The translations under genes and the position numbers were made by a program. The notes beneath the pieces were generated by a model. It made no database searches, had not been told where the DNA came from, and saw nothing but the letters and a program-made list of their open reading frames with translations. Below are positions 23,920-32,627 of a stretch of 33,873 nucleotides of DNA, one piece after another; the first letter of the stretch is position 1; the number at the start of each line of letters is the position of its first letter. The DNA is from Streptomyces sp. ISL-66 (GTDB taxonomy: Bacteria > Actinomycetota > Actinomycetes > Streptomycetales > Streptomycetaceae). The stretch lies in the NCBI RefSeq assembly GCF_018614135.1, contig NZ_JAGGOW010000037.1, forward strand, positions 1 to 33,873. The letters are read 5' to 3'.

Positions 23920-24093
23920 GCACCCAGCCCCGGCACCGGAGCCCGGGCACCGGGCCCCGAGCCCGAGCACCGGCCCCCAGCCCCCGAAACCTTGATCCCA
24001 CCGCACCACCGCGGCTCTAGCGCCTCACGTCACACTCCGGTCACCGGCAGCCCTGTCCGCCGGCCAGAGCGAACCGGATGAGGTGACCCGACC

Positions 24094-24672
24094 GTGCTGA
24101 CCGCCCACTACTCCATCACCCTGCCGGCCGACTACGACATGACCGGCATCGCCCGGCGCGTGGCCGACCGTTCGGATCCCTGGGACCGGCGGGCCGGACT
24201 GCTGATGAAGGCCTTCTGCGTCTCGGAGGTCGAGGCCGGCGGCCACAACAGCTACGCCCCCTTCTACATATGGGCCGATCCGGCCGAGTTCGGATCCTTC
24301 CTCACCGGCGCCGAGTACGCCGGACTGTGCTCCGCCTTCGGCCCGGTGCCGGTCCACACGGGCGTCGTACTCCAGCAGCACCTGGGGACCGCGGGCGCCT
24401 CGTACCTCCTCTCCGAGAGCGAGCCGCTCGGCCCCCTGACCGACCTGAGAGCGACCGCGCGGGCCGAGGAGGCCCGCCACCGGGCCGTCCTCGAAGACCC
24501 CGCCGTCCACTCGCACGTCACCGAACTCGACCCGGCCACCATGACGGTGACCCGCCGCACCCTCCTCCACGAGGGACACGGCGCCCCGCGGCCCAAGGAC
24601 GGCGTGCGCGTACTGCGCGTCCTGCACCTGTCCCGCCCCCCGCGGGACCCGAACCACAACCAGTCCACCTGA
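24094..24672 (+). CDS. DUF4865-type protein (possible mono-oxygenase-fold)
   Basis: A 192-aa protein. The start (LTAHYSITLPADYDMTGIARRVADR), the middle (LLMKAFCVSE, then NSYAPFYIWADPAEFGSFLTG) and the FGPVPVHTGVVLQ segment match my memory of the DUF4865 family, small proteins often found in biosynthetic and stress loci. The fold may be a dimeric ferredoxin-like barrel, but no mechanism is known to me. The GTG at 24094 has GAGGTGA about 8 bases upstream. It is followed after 93 bp by the MMPL exporter. CTCTAGCG at 24015-24022 lies in its upstream region. Function in the cluster unknown. Confidence 0.7.
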   Translation: MLTAHYSITLPADYDMTGIARRVADRSDPWDRRAGLLMKAFCVSEVEAGGHNSYAPFYIWADPAEFGSFLTGAEYAGLCSAFGPVPVHTGVVLQQHLGTAGASYLLSESEPLGPLTDLRATARAEEARHRAVLEDPAVHSHVTELDPATMTVTRRTLLHEGHGAPRPKDGVRVLRVLHLSRPPRDPNHNQST

Positions 24673-24765
24673 CGTCCAGGCACATCCGCCCGGCGCTCGA
24701 GCGAGGCTCCGGCCGCGCTCGACGCCGCTGTGGAGATCTGGGCGAGTTGCCTAGACAAGGAGTGC

Positions 24766-26946
24766 ATGGTGACCACCACCCCGGTCAGGGGCGTCGGCAG
24801 CCCCGCCACGCCGCCACCCCCGCGCAAGACCCTTCTGGAACGCACCGCGGGCTTCAGCCAGCGCCACCGCTGGACTGCCCTTTTACTGTGGACAGTCATC
24901 CTGGTCGGTGTCTGGGGCGGCGCCTCGGCCGTCGGAGACAGTTACCACGACGACTTCTCACTGCCCGGCACCGAAACCCAGCAGACCCTCGAGGTCCTGG
25001 AGGAGCACGGCTCCCCGCAGGTCGGCGACAGCGTGGAGATCGTGCTGCGCGACGAAGCCGGCCTCGCCGGCGCCGACACCAAGCAGCGGGTGACCGCGAT
25101 GCTGGACGAGGTCGCCAAGCTCCCCAAGGTCGCCCAGGTCCAGAGCCCCTACACGGAGGGCGCCGCCGTCTCCAAGGACGGCACGATCGGCTACGCCACC
25201 GTCGTCCTCAAGGGCAAGACCGAGGACATGGAGAAGGCCGACACCCAGCAGATCCTCGACACGGCGCGGAAGGCCCAGACGGACCAGCTCCAGGTCGAGC
25301 TGGGCGGTGACGCCGCCCGCAAGATCGCCGAGCAGGAGAGCGGGGCCGCCGAAGGCACCGGCATGCTCGCCGCGCTCGTGATCCTCGCGATCATGTTCGG
25401 CACGATCATCGCCGCCGGACTGCCCATCATCACCGCCGTGTTCGCCGTGGGCAGCACCCTCGGCGGGATCGTGATCGTCTCGCACGTCTTCACCATCGCC
25501 AGTTACACGCCGTACATCCTGATCCTCGTCGGCCTCGGCGTCGGCATCGACTACGCGCTGCTGATCTTCGCCCGCTACCGCGCCGAACTGATCAAGGGGG
25601 CGAGCCCGGAGGACGCCTCCGCCAAGGCCCTCGACATCGCCGGCCGTACGGTCTTCTTCGCCGGGTGCACGGTCATCGTCGCCCTGCTCGGCCTGGTGGC
25701 GCTCGGCCTCGGCTCGCTCCAGGGCACCGCCGTCGCCCTCGCGCTGACCGTCCTGGTCACCATGCTCGCCTCGCTCACCCTGCTGCCCTCCCTGCTGGCG
25801 ATCTTCGGCAAGCGGTTCGCCCGCCAGTTCACCGCCAAGGCGCAGAAGCGCGTCGCCAAGGGCAAGTCCGCCGAGGGCGGGGCCGCCTGGCGCAAGTGGG
25901 CGACCGGTGTCCAGCGCCGCCCGCTGGCCGGCCTGCTGCTCGCCGTGGTCGCCCTCGGCGCGCTGGCCGCACCGGCCCTCGACATGCGCCTCGGCTTCGC
26001 CGACGCCGGCAACGACCCCGCCGCCTCCACCAGCCGCCGGGCCTACGACCTCCTCGCGGACGGCTTCGGCCCCGGGTTCAACGGCTCGCTCGTGGTGGTC
26101 GCCGAGGGCGACGCCCAGGCCGGCGAAGCCCTGTCGGCCAAGCTCAACACCACCCCCGGCATCGCCGCCGCCACCCCCGCGTTCCCGGCGAACGACCAGA
26201 AGGCGTTCACCGTCATCGTCTTCCCCACCTCCGCACCGCAGGACGCCGAGACCTCGGACCTCGTGCACGAGCTGAGGGACAACGTCCTGCCCGACCTCGC
26301 CAAGCAGCACGAGGCGACGTACCTCGTCGGCGGCGCCACCGCGGCCGTCGTCGACTACTCCGACACCGTTGCCAAGCGCATGCCGGTGTTCATCGCGATC
26401 GTCGTCGGCCTGTCGCTGGTGCTCCTCGTGATCGTCTTCCGCTCGATCCTGATCCCGATCAAGGCCGCTCTGCTGAACCTGCTGAGCATCGGCTCCGCGC
26501 TGGGCGCCATGACGCTGGTCTTCCAGAAGGGCATGTTCGGCATCGAACCGGGGCCCATCGAGGCCTTCCTCCCGATCATGATCTTCGCGATCGTCTTCGG
26601 CCTCTCCATGGACTACGAGATCTTCCTGGTCTCGCGGGTCCGCGAGGAGTGGGACCGTACGAAGGAGGCCGACACCGCCATCCGCGAGGGCGTCGCCCAC
26701 ACCGGATCGGTCATCGTCGCCGCCGGCCTCATCATGATCTCGGTCTTCGGCGCCTTCATGCTGGGCGGTGACCGCATGCTCCAGCAGTTCGGCTTCGGCA
26801 TGGCCGTCGCGGTGTTCGTCGACGCCATCATCATCCGCCTGCTGATCGTTCCGGCCGCCATGCAGCTGATGGGCCGCAAGGCCTGGTGGATCCCGGCCGG
26901 CCTGGACAGGGCCCTGCCCAAGCTCAACCTCGAGAAGCACGGCTGA
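24766..26946 (+). CDS. MMPL/RND-family exporter
   Basis: A 726-aa membrane protein with the two-fold layout of MMPL transporters: TM1 at about 25-45, a first extracytoplasmic loop, then a bundle of five or six helices, repeated after a cytoplasmic linker (about 360-395). The proton-relay motifs are GIDYAL with D262 and LSMDYEIF with D616. It would export a hydrophobic or amphipathic small molecule or lipid using the proton gradient. The ATG at 24766 has AAGGAG 3 bases upstream; the adjacent GTG at 24769 has better spacing and may be the true start. It stands next to two more transporters or transport-like genes. Self-resistance is inferred. Confidence 0.92.
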   Translation: MVTTTPVRGVGSPATPPPPRKTLLERTAGFSQRHRWTALLLWTVILVGVWGGASAVGDSYHDDFSLPGTETQQTLEVLEEHGSPQVGDSVEIVLRDEAGLAGADTKQRVTAMLDEVAKLPKVAQVQSPYTEGAAVSKDGTIGYATVVLKGKTEDMEKADTQQILDTARKAQTDQLQVELGGDAARKIAEQESGAAEGTGMLAALVILAIMFGTIIAAGLPIITAVFAVGSTLGGIVIVSHVFTIASYTPYILILVGLGVGIDYALLIFARYRAELIKGASPEDASAKALDIAGRTVFFAGCTVIVALLGLVALGLGSLQGTAVALALTVLVTMLASLTLLPSLLAIFGKRFARQFTAKAQKRVAKGKSAEGGAAWRKWATGVQRRPLAGLLLAVVALGALAAPALDMRLGFADAGNDPAASTSRRAYDLLADGFGPGFNGSLVVVAEGDAQAGEALSAKLNTTPGIAAATPAFPANDQKAFTVIVFPTSAPQDAETSDLVHELRDNVLPDLAKQHEATYLVGGATAAVVDYSDTVAKRMPVFIAIVVGLSLVLLVIVFRSILIPIKAALLNLLSIGSALGAMTLVFQKGMFGIEPGPIEAFLPIMIFAIVFGLSMDYEIFLVSRVREEWDRTKEADTAIREGVAHTGSVIVAAGLIMISVFGAFMLGGDRMLQQFGFGMAVAVFVDAIIIRLLIVPAAMQLMGRKAWWIPAGLDRALPKLNLEKHG

Positions 26947-27032
26947 GCCGCCCCACCCCGCGCGCGGGTCCGGCGCTGCTGTAGCCCCTCGCGAGCCGCG
27001 GGCGCTTTCCTGACGGTGTGCGGGGCGAAGCG

Positions 27033-27092
27033 CCAGGGCGGCCCCACCGACGGCGGGCATCCCCCCGCCCCCTCGCCGGTGGACCGCCCTGG
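27033..27092. terminator. Nested hairpin in the 327-bp gap between the MMPL and POT genes
   Basis: CCAGGGCGG (27033-27041) pairs with CCGCCCTGG (27084-27092), enclosing CCACCG/CGGTGG and GGCGGG/CCCGCC pairs, so the region can fold into one nested stem. It lies about 90 bases after the MMPL stop. The rest of the gap (26947-27273) is GC-rich with no gene or clear promoter that I can support. It could be a terminator or a leader structure. Confidence 0.5.
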
Positions 27093-27273
27093 ATCCCCCC
27101 TCCCCACCGCGGCGCCCGGGCCCCCTCCTCAGGCGCCGCGCCTGCGCGTCCCGGCCGCCGCCGCACTCCGCGAGCCGTCCCCGAGCAGCCGTCGACCCGT
27201 CCCCGAAGGACCGCCGCGACCCTCTGCCCGTGCCCGAGTGAGTGACCGTACGCACGAGAGGAGACGAAGACCG

Positions 27274-28767
27274 ATGGCCGCCCCGACCCAACCCCGCCTC
27301 GCGCCCCATCCGTCCGGACAGTCCGCCACCGGACTGCTCGGCCAGCCCCGCTGGTTCCTCACCCTGTGGGGCACGGACATGTGGGAGCGCTTCAGCTTCT
27401 ACGGGATGTCGGCCATCCTCGTCCTCTTCGCGACCGCCCCGTCCTCCGACGGCGGCCTCGGCATGTCCAACGAGGACGCGGCCCTCCTCTTCGGCCTCTA
27501 CATGGCCTCCGTGTTCATCGCCTCCGTGCCCGGCGGCTGGATCGGCGACCGCATCCTCGGCTCGTACCGCGCCGTCCTCCACGGCGGCGTCCTGATCGGA
27601 CTCGGCCACCTCTGCATGGCCGTGCCCGCCACCGGCTTCTTCTACCCCGGCCTGCTGCTCATCGCGGCGGGCACCGGCATGCTCAAGCCGAACATGGCGA
27701 GCCTCCTGAGCGCCTTCTACGACCGCCAGGACCGCGCCAGCCGCGACGCCGGATTCGCCATCTTCTACATGAGCGTCCAGGTCAGCGCCCTGATCGCGCC
27801 GCTCGTCGTGGGCGCCGTCGGCGAGGGCGTCAACTGGCACCTCGGCTTCGCACTCGCCGCCCTCGGCATGGGCGCGGGACTCGTCCAGTACGTCCGGGGC
27901 GCCCGCCACTTCGCCGGGGTCGGCGGTGCGCCCGAGCGCTCCGCGACCCCGCTCCAGCGCACCCGCGTCCTGCGCCTCTCCCTCGCGGCCGCCGCACTGG
28001 TCCTGGCCGGCTACGCGGCGGACGCCCTCCTGGGGACCTTCGAGATCGGCCACGTCATGGCGCTCATCGGCCTGCTGTGCGTGGTCTCGCCCGTGGTCTG
28101 CTTCTGGCGGCTCATCCGCAACCCGCTGCTCAGCGCGGGGGAGCGGACCCGGGTCAAGACCTACATCTGGCTCTTCCTGGCCTCGGCGGTCTTCTGGGCC
28201 CTGTTCCTCCAGGGCGGCTCGGTCTTCACCCTGTTCGCCAAGGAGTCCACCGACCGCGAGGTGTTCGGGACCACCGTGCCCGCCAGCTGGTTCCACGCGG
28301 CGATCCCGCTGTTCGTCCTGCTCACCGCGCCCGTCTTCGCCTGGCTGTGGAAGCGCTCCGGGGACCGGATCCCCACCGCCGCGAAGTACGCCGTCGGGAT
28401 GGGGTCCACCGGTTGCGCCTACCTCCTCATGGCGCTCGCCGCGCTCGCCGCCTCCGGCGGAGAGCGCGTCTCACCCCTCTGGCTCGTGACGTCCTTCCTG
28501 CTCCTGGCCGCCGGCGAGGTCGCCTTCGCCCCGGTGGGCATGAGCGCCACCACGGCCATCGCCCCGGCCACCTTCACCAGCCAGATGGTCTCGCTGTTCT
28601 GGCTGTCCGGGGCCCTCGGAGGCGGGGTGGGCGGCAACGCGCTCAAGGTCTCCGGCCACGAGGTCCCGGGCCCGGGCTACTTCCTCGCCCTGGGCCTGGC
28701 CGCCCTCGTCGTGGCCGGCTCCCTGGTCCTGGCCCGCCGCCCGCTGACCCGCCTCCTCGGTGTGTGA
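27274..28767 (+). CDS. POT/PTR2-family proton-dependent oligopeptide transporter
   Basis: A 497-aa membrane transporter of the proton-coupled peptide family. The signatures are WERFSFYG (E38, the ExxERFxYY motif), GGWIGDRILGSYRAVLHGG in the second and third helices, and FYMSVQVSALIAP in place of FYxxINxG. Twelve or more hydrophobic helices follow. The ATG at 27274 opens the protein as MAAPTQPRLAPHP; a GTG at 27239 in frame is possible. Family members take up di- and tripeptides or peptide-like compounds and a few export them. Finding one here hints that the product or a precursor is amide-like or amino-acid-like, but it could serve general uptake. It converges with the tyrosinase-like gene, ending 29 bases from it. 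Confidence 0.9.
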   Translation: MAAPTQPRLAPHPSGQSATGLLGQPRWFLTLWGTDMWERFSFYGMSAILVLFATAPSSDGGLGMSNEDAALLFGLYMASVFIASVPGGWIGDRILGSYRAVLHGGVLIGLGHLCMAVPATGFFYPGLLLIAAGTGMLKPNMASLLSAFYDRQDRASRDAGFAIFYMSVQVSALIAPLVVGAVGEGVNWHLGFALAALGMGAGLVQYVRGARHFAGVGGAPERSATPLQRTRVLRLSLAAAALVLAGYAADALLGTFEIGHVMALIGLLCVVSPVVCFWRLIRNPLLSAGERTRVKTYIWLFLASAVFWALFLQGGSVFTLFAKESTDREVFGTTVPASWFHAAIPLFVLLTAPVFAWLWKRSGDRIPTAAKYAVGMGSTGCAYLLMALAALAASGGERVSPLWLVTSFLLLAAGEVAFAPVGMSATTAIAPATFTSQMVSLFWLSGALGGGVGGNALKVSGHEVPGPGYFLALGLAALVVAGSLVLARRPLTRLLGV

Positions 28768-28789
28768 TCCGGGCCGGTGTGTGATCCGG
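28758..28789. repeat. Tandem 15-bp direct repeat at the POT stop codon
   Basis: CGGTGTGTGATCCGG occurs at 28758-28772 and again at 28775-28789. The POT gene's TGA lies in the first copy and the second copy repeats it out in the short convergent gap, which looks like a small local duplication. Confidence 0.7.
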
Positions 28790-28796
28790 CCGTCGT

Positions 28797-29723
28797 TCAG
28801 TTGCCGAACTGGTCGTAGGAGTAGAACCGGGTGTGGTCGGTCAGCTCCCCGGGCGTCAGCGTGTACCAGGGAGCCAGCTTGGTGTTCACGTCCGGGACGT
28901 CCGCGGTCGGTTCCAGGGGCAGGTAGTGCGGAACGTCCGGGTGCAGCTTCTGCCAGCTGGACCAGAGCTTGTCGATGAAGCAGTGGTGGAGGAAGAACAC
29001 CGGGTCGTTCGGCGACCCGATGTACATCATGTGGCCGCCCACCCACACGTGCCCGGCGCCGTGCAGCTTGCCGAGGCCCGGCTCCCACGGGAACTTGGTG
29101 TAGCCCTCCAGGTGGTTGCGGAAGCTGTTGAAGGGAGCCTCACCGCCCGAGGTGTGGTTCCACGGCGGGCAGTCGTAGACGGTCAGCGCGAGGGTGTCCG
29201 CGAGTTCCTTGGGGGTCGGCAGGTTCGGCGTCAGCGTGCCGAAGTCGCGGACCAGGTAGTCGCGGTCGTCCGTGGTGTAGTGGCCGTTCAGGGGGGCCGG
29301 CTCGGAGCCGTCCGAGACCACGCTGATGTTGAGCTTCCACCCGTTGCGGCGGGCGAAGGGACCGGTGGTCACCTGGCGGTCGCCCGGACGGCCGTTGCCG
29401 CCCATGAAGTCGTCCGCCCACAGAGGGGAATCGGCGCCCTGGTCGGTGGTCCAGTCCCAGTAGGGCAGCGTGACCCTCGGGTCGACCTTCTGCAGCTCGC
29501 GCTCGAAGTGCATCAGGTACTGCCGGTGCCAGGGGAAGAGCCCCGGATTGACGTGCCCGAGCCGCTTGCCGCCCAGCTTGTCGAGGTAGTCCTGCGAGTT
29601 CACCTTGATGTGCAGCTCCACGAACCTGTCGTAGATGCCGCGGCGCTTGATCTCGAGGACGGCGGCGACGAACCTCCGCTTTTCCTCGGGGGTCATGTCG
29701 AGGTGGTTCTTGCGCACGCCCAT
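28797..29723 (-). CDS. melC2: Tyrosinase-like type 3 copper enzyme, probable o-aminophenol oxidase (GriF/NspF-like)
   Basis: A 308-aa binuclear copper enzyme colinear with Streptomyces MelC2. Copper A ligands are H38, H57 and H66 (FPWHRQ); copper B ligands are H221, H225 ([11 protein letters not shown]) and H247 ([12 protein letters not shown]). The residue after H221 is Gly222, where melanin-forming tyrosinases have Asn (LHNRVH); this Asn is linked to phenol hydroxylation. With 3,4-AHBA genes beside it, the better model is GriF or NspF, which oxidise o-aminophenols to quinone imines or nitroso compounds. The ATG at 29723 (MGVRKN) matches the MelC2 start and has GGAGAGAAG upstream. An ATG at 29789 overlaps the caddie gene's stop (ATGA) and would add 22 residues. 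Confidence 0.9.
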   Translation of the reverse strand: MGVRKNHLDMTPEEKRRFVAAVLEIKRRGIYDRFVELHIKVNSQDYLDKLGGKRLGHVNPGLFPWHRQYLMHFERELQKVDPRVTLPYWDWTTDQGADSPLWADDFMGGNGRPGDRQVTTGPFARRNGWKLNISVVSDGSEPAPLNGHYTTDDRDYLVRDFGTLTPNLPTPKELADTLALTVYDCPPWNHTSGGEAPFNSFRNHLEGYTKFPWEPGLGKLHGAGHVWVGGHMMYIGSPNDPVFFLHHCFIDKLWSSWQKLHPDVPHYLPLEPTADVPDVNTKLAPWYTLTPGELTDHTRFYSYDQFGN

Positions 29724-29785
29724 GCGTCGTCTTCTCTCCGTGTCCTCGGTGTCCTCGGCGCCCTCGCTCTGAACGGCGGGCCCGC

Positions 29786-30181
29786 TCATGCGCTGTGCCC
29801 GTGTCCGCCGGCGGAGCCGGTCTCCTTGGCCGCCAGCAACTGCGCGCCGCGCAGTTCGTCGACGGCCCGCCGGGCCGCGACGAGCGGCGACGCCTCGAGC
29901 CCGTAGTGGCACATCGAGCTCATGTAGGCGTTCTCGCCGAGCTTCATCACGTGCAGCGGCCGGTCGTCTATGTACACGGCCTGGTGCTCGCCCGTGGCCG
30001 CGCCGATCCGGATGGTGCGGCCCTTGTACGTCTCCACCAGCTCGTCGGCGCCGTTCCCGGCGGCCCGCGCGGCGGAGCCGGAGCCGTCGGGGGTGTTCGC
30101 GGTCACGGCGACCAGAGCCGCCGGTACGGCCGCGGCGACGGCGGTACCCGCCGCCAGCTTGACCATGTCGCGTCGTTTCAC
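29786..30181 (-). CDS. melC1: Tyrosinase caddie/copper chaperone (MelC1-type)
   Basis: A 131-aa cofactor protein that loads copper into the type 3 enzyme and helps its export. The N terminus has a Tat-like signal ([20 protein letters not shown]). The domain then reads [53 protein letters not shown], as in MelC1, with the Met-Cys-His copper-handling residues and an aromatic residue near the tip that enters the partner's active site. The last residues are His-rich (GGHGHSA). The GTG start at 30181 has AGAGGAA about 9 bases upstream. Its stop overlaps a possible start of the oxidase gene. It diverges from the aspartokinase gene. Confidence 0.9.
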   Translation of the reverse strand: MKRRDMVKLAAGTAVAAAVPAALVAVTANTPDGSGSAARAAGNGADELVETYKGRTIRIGAATGEHQAVYIDDRPLHVMKLGENAYMSSMCHYGLEASPLVAARRAVDELRGAQLLAAKETGSAGGHGHSA

Positions 30182-30250
30182 TGCACCACGTTCCTCTCAT
30201 TCGCGGGTGACCTGCGGCGGTCGCGATGCTGCCGAGAGGCTGTGTCGTTT

Positions 30251-30310
30251 GCGTATCGCCCCCGGATGCACCGTCGATACGCGGGGGTTGCGCCCGCGGA
30301 ACGGGCGCAA
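30251..30310. promoter_or_regulatory. Two inverted repeats in the MelC1/aspartokinase divergent promoter region
   Basis: GCGTATCG (30251-30258) is inverted at 30275-30282 around a 16-base spacer. TTGCGCCCG (30288-30296) is inverted at 30302-30310 around 5 bases. Both are perfect and lie in the 193-bp gap between divergent operons, so they are operator or hairpin candidates. No binding protein can be named. Confidence 0.5.
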
Positions 30311-30374
30311 TATGCGGGTCCCGCAGCCTCTTCACCGCAGGCCGGGAACGGTGGTCCGAGGGGCGGTGGAGGAC

Positions 30375-31661
30375 ATGGCGGCACAAGGCGGTGGATCCGC
30401 CGGCGACGTCGTCGTGCGCAAATACGGCGGTAGTTCGCTGGCCACGGACGAACTGGTCCGGCACGTTGCACGACAGATCGCGGCGGCCGTACGGGCCGGC
30501 CGGCAGGTGGTCACCGTGGTGTCCGCACGGGGCGACACCACCGACGAGCTGATCCGCCAGGCCGGGGCCCTCAGCTCCCGGCCGCCGGCGCGGGAGCTCG
30601 ACCAGCTCCTCGCCACCGGCGAGACCGCCTCCTCGGCGCTGCTGGCCATGGCCCTGCAAGAGCTGGGAATCCCGGCCGTCGCGCTGGCCGGCGGACAGAG
30701 CGGAGTGCTGGCCACCGGCCCGCACGGCGCCGGGATCATCGTCGCGGTCGACACCGAGCGCATGGTGCGGCTGTTGGACGCCGGGCAGACGGTGATCCTC
30801 GCCGGCTTCCAGGGGGTCACCGCCGACGGGGACACGATCACCCTCGGCCGCGGCGGTTCGGACACCACCGCCGTCGCCGTCGCCGCCGAACTGGGCGCCC
30901 GGGTCTGCGAGATCTACACGGACGTCGACGGCATCTTCACCGCCGACCCACGGGTGGTGCCGGGCGCCCGGCTGATGCCGGTCGTCGGCATCGACGTCAT
31001 GGCGGAGCTGGCCTTCGCCGGAGCGAAGGTCATGCACTCGCGGGCGGTGGAACTCGCCGCCCTGTACGGGGTCGACATCCACGTGGGCCACTCGGCCGGC
31101 TCGGCGATCGGCACGCGCATCACCAACGAAGACGGAGCGGACATGCTCGAAGACAAGGCCGCCGTGACGGCGGTCGTCCACGATCCCGAAGTGGCGCGGG
31201 TCACCCTCAACACCACCGGCAGCGGCGAGGACCCGGCAGCCGCCGCGTTCCGGCTGCTGGCCCGCCAGGCCATTCCCTCGGACATGACCAGCGTTTCGCA
31301 GCGCTCCGGCGACGGGCTCGCCCTCGCCCTGACCGTCCACCGCTCCCACTCGGCGGCCGTGGCCGGCGCGTTCCGCGAACTGGCGGGCTCCGGCCGCGAC
31401 CGGGTCGCCGTCGACGACAGCCTGGCCAAGGTCTCGATCATCGGCAAGGGCCTGCTCAACCGGCCCGAGTACGCCGCCCGCATGCTCTCCTCGCTCACCG
31501 GATCCGGCATCGAGGCCGGATCGCTCTCCGCCTCGCAGCTGCGGGTGTCGGTCACCGTGCCCCGCCACGACGCGGAGCGCGCGGTGAGCCTGCTGCACAG
31601 CGAATTCGGCCTCGGGGCGGAGAGCGGCCAAGAACCGCTCCCGTTCGCCCGGCAGCCCTGA
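30375..31661 (+). CDS. ask: Aspartokinase (cluster copy)
   Basis: A 428-aa aspartate kinase, phosphorylating L-aspartate as the first step to aspartate semialdehyde, one of the two substrates for 3,4-AHBA. It has K16[37 protein letters not shown] and [14 protein letters not shown], then two ACT regulatory domains. In the first ACT domain the segment [19 protein letters not shown] differs from the usual D-M-x-x-Q-N-x-S pattern that binds Lys/Thr, so feedback control may be weakened. The ATG at 30375 has GGAGG close upstream; a GTG at 30366 is an alternative. The GriI-type gene follows after 56 bases that contain short CATCCCC-like repeats. Confidence 0.92.
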   Translation: MAAQGGGSAGDVVVRKYGGSSLATDELVRHVARQIAAAVRAGRQVVTVVSARGDTTDELIRQAGALSSRPPARELDQLLATGETASSALLAMALQELGIPAVALAGGQSGVLATGPHGAGIIVAVDTERMVRLLDAGQTVILAGFQGVTADGDTITLGRGGSDTTAVAVAAELGARVCEIYTDVDGIFTADPRVVPGARLMPVVGIDVMAELAFAGAKVMHSRAVELAALYGVDIHVGHSAGSAIGTRITNEDGADMLEDKAAVTAVVHDPEVARVTLNTTGSGEDPAAAAFRLLARQAIPSDMTSVSQRSGDGLALALTVHRSHSAAVAGAFRELAGSGRDRVAVDDSLAKVSIIGKGLLNRPEYAARMLSSLTGSGIEAGSLSASQLRVSVTVPRHDAERAVSLLHSEFGLGAESGQEPLPFARQP

Positions 31662-31717
31662 CCCAGGGCGTCCCCGACCCGGCATCCCCGGTATCCCTGA
31701 CATCCCCAGGAGTCCTG

Positions 31718-32530
31718 ATGCTCGCCAACACACCGTTCGCCAGGAGTCTGCGTCTTCAGCGACTCCACCACCACGACCCGCGGCGCCTCCTCGTCGTCCC
31801 CCTCGACCACTCCGTCACCGACGGCCCGGTCACCGGCGGGAACCGGCTCAACTCCCTGGTGGGGGAGCTCGCCGCGCACCACGTGGACGCGGTGGTCCTC
31901 CACAAGGGAGCCCTGCGCTACGTGGACCCCGAGTGGTTCACCCGGACCTCCCTGATCGTCCACCTCAGCGCCAGCACCGTGCACGCCCCGGACCCGAACG
32001 ACAAGTACCTCGTCGCGAGCGTCGAGGAGAGCCTGCGCCTCGGCGCCGACGCGGTCAGCGTGCACGTCAACCTGGGCTCCCTCGAGGAGCGCGGCCAGAT
32101 CGCCGACCTGGCGGCGGTGGCGGAGGCCTGCGACCGCTGGAACGTACCGCTGATGGCGATGATGTACCCCCGCGGCCCCAAGATCGACGACCCCCGGGAC
32201 CCCGCGCTGATCGCCCACGCCGTACAGCTGGCCGCCGATCTCGGAGCCGACCTCGTCAAGACCCTCTACACGCGGTCGCCCGAGGAGATGGCGGACATCA
32301 CCGCGGCCTCTCCCGTCCCCGTGATCGTGGTCGGCGGACCGCGCAACGACGACGAGGCGGCCGTACTCGCGTACGTCGACGAAGCGCTGCGCGCGGGAGC
32401 CGCCGGCGTCGCGATGGGACGCAACGTCTTCCAGGCCCCGGACCCCGGGGCGATGGCGGACAAACTCTCCGACCTCATCCACCACGGGACCCGGGGGCCG
32501 GTGGGCGCACCGGCCAAAGGAGCGGCGTGA
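31718..32530 (+). CDS. griI: GriI-type aldolase (DhnA/class I fructose-bisphosphate aldolase-like)
   Basis: A 270-aa TIM-barrel aldolase. In grixazone synthesis GriI condenses L-aspartate-4-semialdehyde with dihydroxyacetone phosphate to a C7 amino-sugar-like phosphate. Here [11 protein letters not shown] near the N terminus, [11 protein letters not shown] in the middle and the Schiff-base Lys K181 in [14 protein letters not shown] match that family, followed by [12 protein letters not shown] and [14 protein letters not shown] for phosphate binding. It sits between the aspartokinase and the GriH-type gene, exactly as needed for the pathway. CCAGGAG lies about 7 bases before the ATG. Platensimycin and cremeomycin clusters use related aldolases, so the precise aminohydroxybenzoate is inferred from the GriH partner. 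Confidence 0.93.
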   Translation: MLANTPFARSLRLQRLHHHDPRRLLVVPLDHSVTDGPVTGGNRLNSLVGELAAHHVDAVVLHKGALRYVDPEWFTRTSLIVHLSASTVHAPDPNDKYLVASVEESLRLGADAVSVHVNLGSLEERGQIADLAAVAEACDRWNVPLMAMMYPRGPKIDDPRDPALIAHAVQLAADLGADLVKTLYTRSPEEMADITAASPVPVIVVGGPRNDDEAAVLAYVDEALRAGAAGVAMGRNVFQAPDPGAMADKLSDLIHHGTRGPVGAPAKGAA

Positions 32531-32627
32531 ACCCCGGGTTCAGCCGCTCACGGACACGGCCGCGCACCCGCGCGGACCGTTCCCCGTCCCCCTCACCAAG
32601 GCAAGCCCCCTGACAAGGAGTTCCACC

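Noticed and set aside
23920..24093. Degenerate GCACCGG/GCCCGAG repeats after the second MarR gene as a CRISPR-like or iteron array
   Set aside because: Only three irregular copies of unequal length with no unique spacers; better explained as GC-rich low complexity.
24958..28296. A 1112-codon open frame on the minus strand opposite the MMPL and POT genes
   Set aside because: The translation is Asp/Glu/Gly/His-rich low complexity, typical of the antisense of membrane-protein genes, and both sense genes carry strong family motifs.
29786..29789. ATG at 29789 as start of the tyrosinase-like gene because it overlaps the MelC1 stop
   Set aside because: Kept only as an alternative: the MGVRKN start at 29723 matches the MelC2 N terminus and has a good ribosome site, while the extra 22 residues are charged and unlike the family.
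31675..31710. Short CATCCCC-like repeats before griI as a regulatory array
   Set aside because: Three imperfect 9-base units in a 56-base gap inside an operon; too weak to support a function.
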